Assembly (NCBI GenBank): GCA_003136075.1
Contig: PNBP01000178.1
Coordinates: 7,281 to 14,094, forward strand
DNA length: 6,814 nucleotides
From: Methanoregula sp.
GTDB lineage: Archaea; Halobacteriota; Methanomicrobia; Methanomicrobiales; Methanospirillaceae
Direction: 5' to 3'
In this document: piece after piece, positions 6,158 through 6,814 of the stretch
Numbering within the stretch: the stretch's first letter is position 1
Layout of the letters: the number at the start of each line of letters is the position of its first letter
The notes under the pieces: generated by a model
Seen by the model: the letters and a program-made list of their open reading frames with translations, nothing else
Database searches by the model: none
What the model was told of the DNA's origin: nothing
Program-made: the position numbers and the translations under genes

Positions 6158-6814
6158 ATGGGTTCTTGTGTCCACCGGATCGAAGTTCATTATCGATCAG
6201 ATCCCCGGTTGAAAACCCGGACCGACAGGATACGCTCGCTGGGTTTTCCTGTCGACGAAATACATCTCATCGATGTCTATTCCATCGCGACCGGTTCACG
6301 GGATTTTACCCATGACGAACTCGCAGAGATCGGTGCGCAACTCATCAATCCCGTGGTGCAGGAATTTGCCCTCGATGAAGCGACACATGCCTTGTTCGAT
6401 TACGCAATCGAAGTCGGATTTCTGCCGGGAGTGACGGACAATATTGGCACGACCGCACAACAGACCATTGAAGATTATTTCTCGTTTACCTTCGACGAGG
6501 ATGACGCAGTCTATACTTCACAGCTTTTTTTTGTTCGCGGAAAACTGTCCCCCGAATCTTTGCAGAAACTTGCAACAACACTGGCAAATCCTCTGGTGAA
6601 CCGGGTACACATAAAAACCCGTCAGGAATACGGGACAAAAGGGATGGATCCGGAAGTGCCCCGCGTCCACCTGCATGAACTGCCCACGGCAGAAATCGTG
6701 GACCTTGATCTCGACGATACTGAACTTGCACGGCTGGGAAAAGAGGGAATTGCCGATCCTGCGACGGGAGTGCGACGTGGCCCTCTTGCCCTTGACCTCG
6801 CCCAGCTCCATACA
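6158..6814 (+). CDS. purL: Phosphoribosylformylglycinamidine synthase, PurS-PurL fused type (5' part, runs off the window)
   Basis: The first 219 codons of an ATP-dependent enzyme of purine synthesis that converts FGAR and glutamine-derived ammonia to FGAM, in the cytoplasm. Residues about 5-75 form a PurS-like ferredoxin-fold unit (HRIEVHYRSD, then IHLIDVYSIA, then NPVVQEFALDE). Residues about 80-160 form a second PurS-like unit (FDYAIEVGFLPGVTDNIG from F80, then NPLVNRVHI). Residues about 170-219 match the PurL linker, ending in RRGPLALDL (206-214). The ATP-binding catalytic domain lies beyond the edge. Tandem PurS-like units fused to the large subunit would take the place of a separate PurS dimer. 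The ATG at 6158 is the only usable start, since the frame opens after a TAA at 6134-6136, yet no Shine-Dalgarno sequence precedes it. It has no functional link to the upstream envelope genes. The full-length fusion cannot be confirmed here, and a PurS-PurL name is inferred from the N-terminal layout. Confidence 0.8.
   Translation, partial: MGSCVHRIEVHYRSDPRLKTRTDRIRSLGFPVDEIHLIDVYSIATGSRDFTHDELAEIGAQLINPVVQEFALDEATHALFDYAIEVGFLPGVTDNIGTTAQQTIEDYFSFTFDEDDAVYTSQLFFVRGKLSPESLQKLATTLANPLVNRVHIKTRQEYGTKGMDPEVPRVHLHELPTAEIVDLDLDDTELARLGKEGIADPATGVRRGPLALDLAQLHT

Noticed and set aside
5905..6159. Minus-strand open frame of 84 residues in the same gap
   Set aside because: Cys- and Arg-rich, no RBS or motif, and it overlaps the plus-strand frame. 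Most likely random.

Overview
The window looks like a piece of a methanogenic euryarchaeal chromosome. Methanomicrobiales, in the broad sense of Methanoregula, Methanosphaerula or Methanospirillum relatives, is my best guess. The reasons are archaeal BRE/TATA promoter architecture upstream of the first gene, GAGGA-type ribosome binding sites, secreted proteins built from CARDB/COG1361 'S-layer-like' Ig-fold repeats, an archaeal-type RND exporter of the HAE3/MMPL class, and a remnant of the single-domain receivers common in these genomes. The lineage is an inference from protein style and not a database match.

Region 1 (1-199) holds no gene. It carries a convincing BRE/TATA element and RBS for the first gene. 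Region 2 (200-5368) is one functional block on the + strand: a secreted, membrane-anchored COG1361-like protein (200-1570), a 788-residue RND-superfamily transporter (1699-4065), and a second COG1361-like protein (4082-5368) clearly paralogous to the first. The transporter and second paralogue are 16 nt apart and almost certainly co-transcribed. The first gene is 128 nt from the transporter, and that gap holds a T-tract, a 10-bp dyad and a possible second promoter. The arrangement suggests a cell-envelope complex in which an RND pump works with two extracellular, C-terminally anchored Ig-fold partners. This is inferred from gene order and topology; the substrate cannot be read from the sequence.

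Region 3 (5369-5818) has a small hairpin after the operon and then a degraded response-regulator receiver gene with its own strong RBS. It is broken by a one-base frame defect, with a Glu at the phospho-acceptor position. Region 4 (5819-6157) is 339 nt without a supportable gene, but with two overlapping inverted repeats that could form mutually exclusive helices. Region 5 (6158 to the end) is the first 219 codons of a phosphoribosylformylglycinamidine (FGAM) synthase of the PurS-PurL fused type. It is cut by the window edge before the catalytic domain and is functionally unrelated to the envelope cluster.

No rRNA, tRNA, CRISPR array, insertion sequence or phage gene was seen. The most interesting unit is the paralogue-RND-paralogue sandwich.
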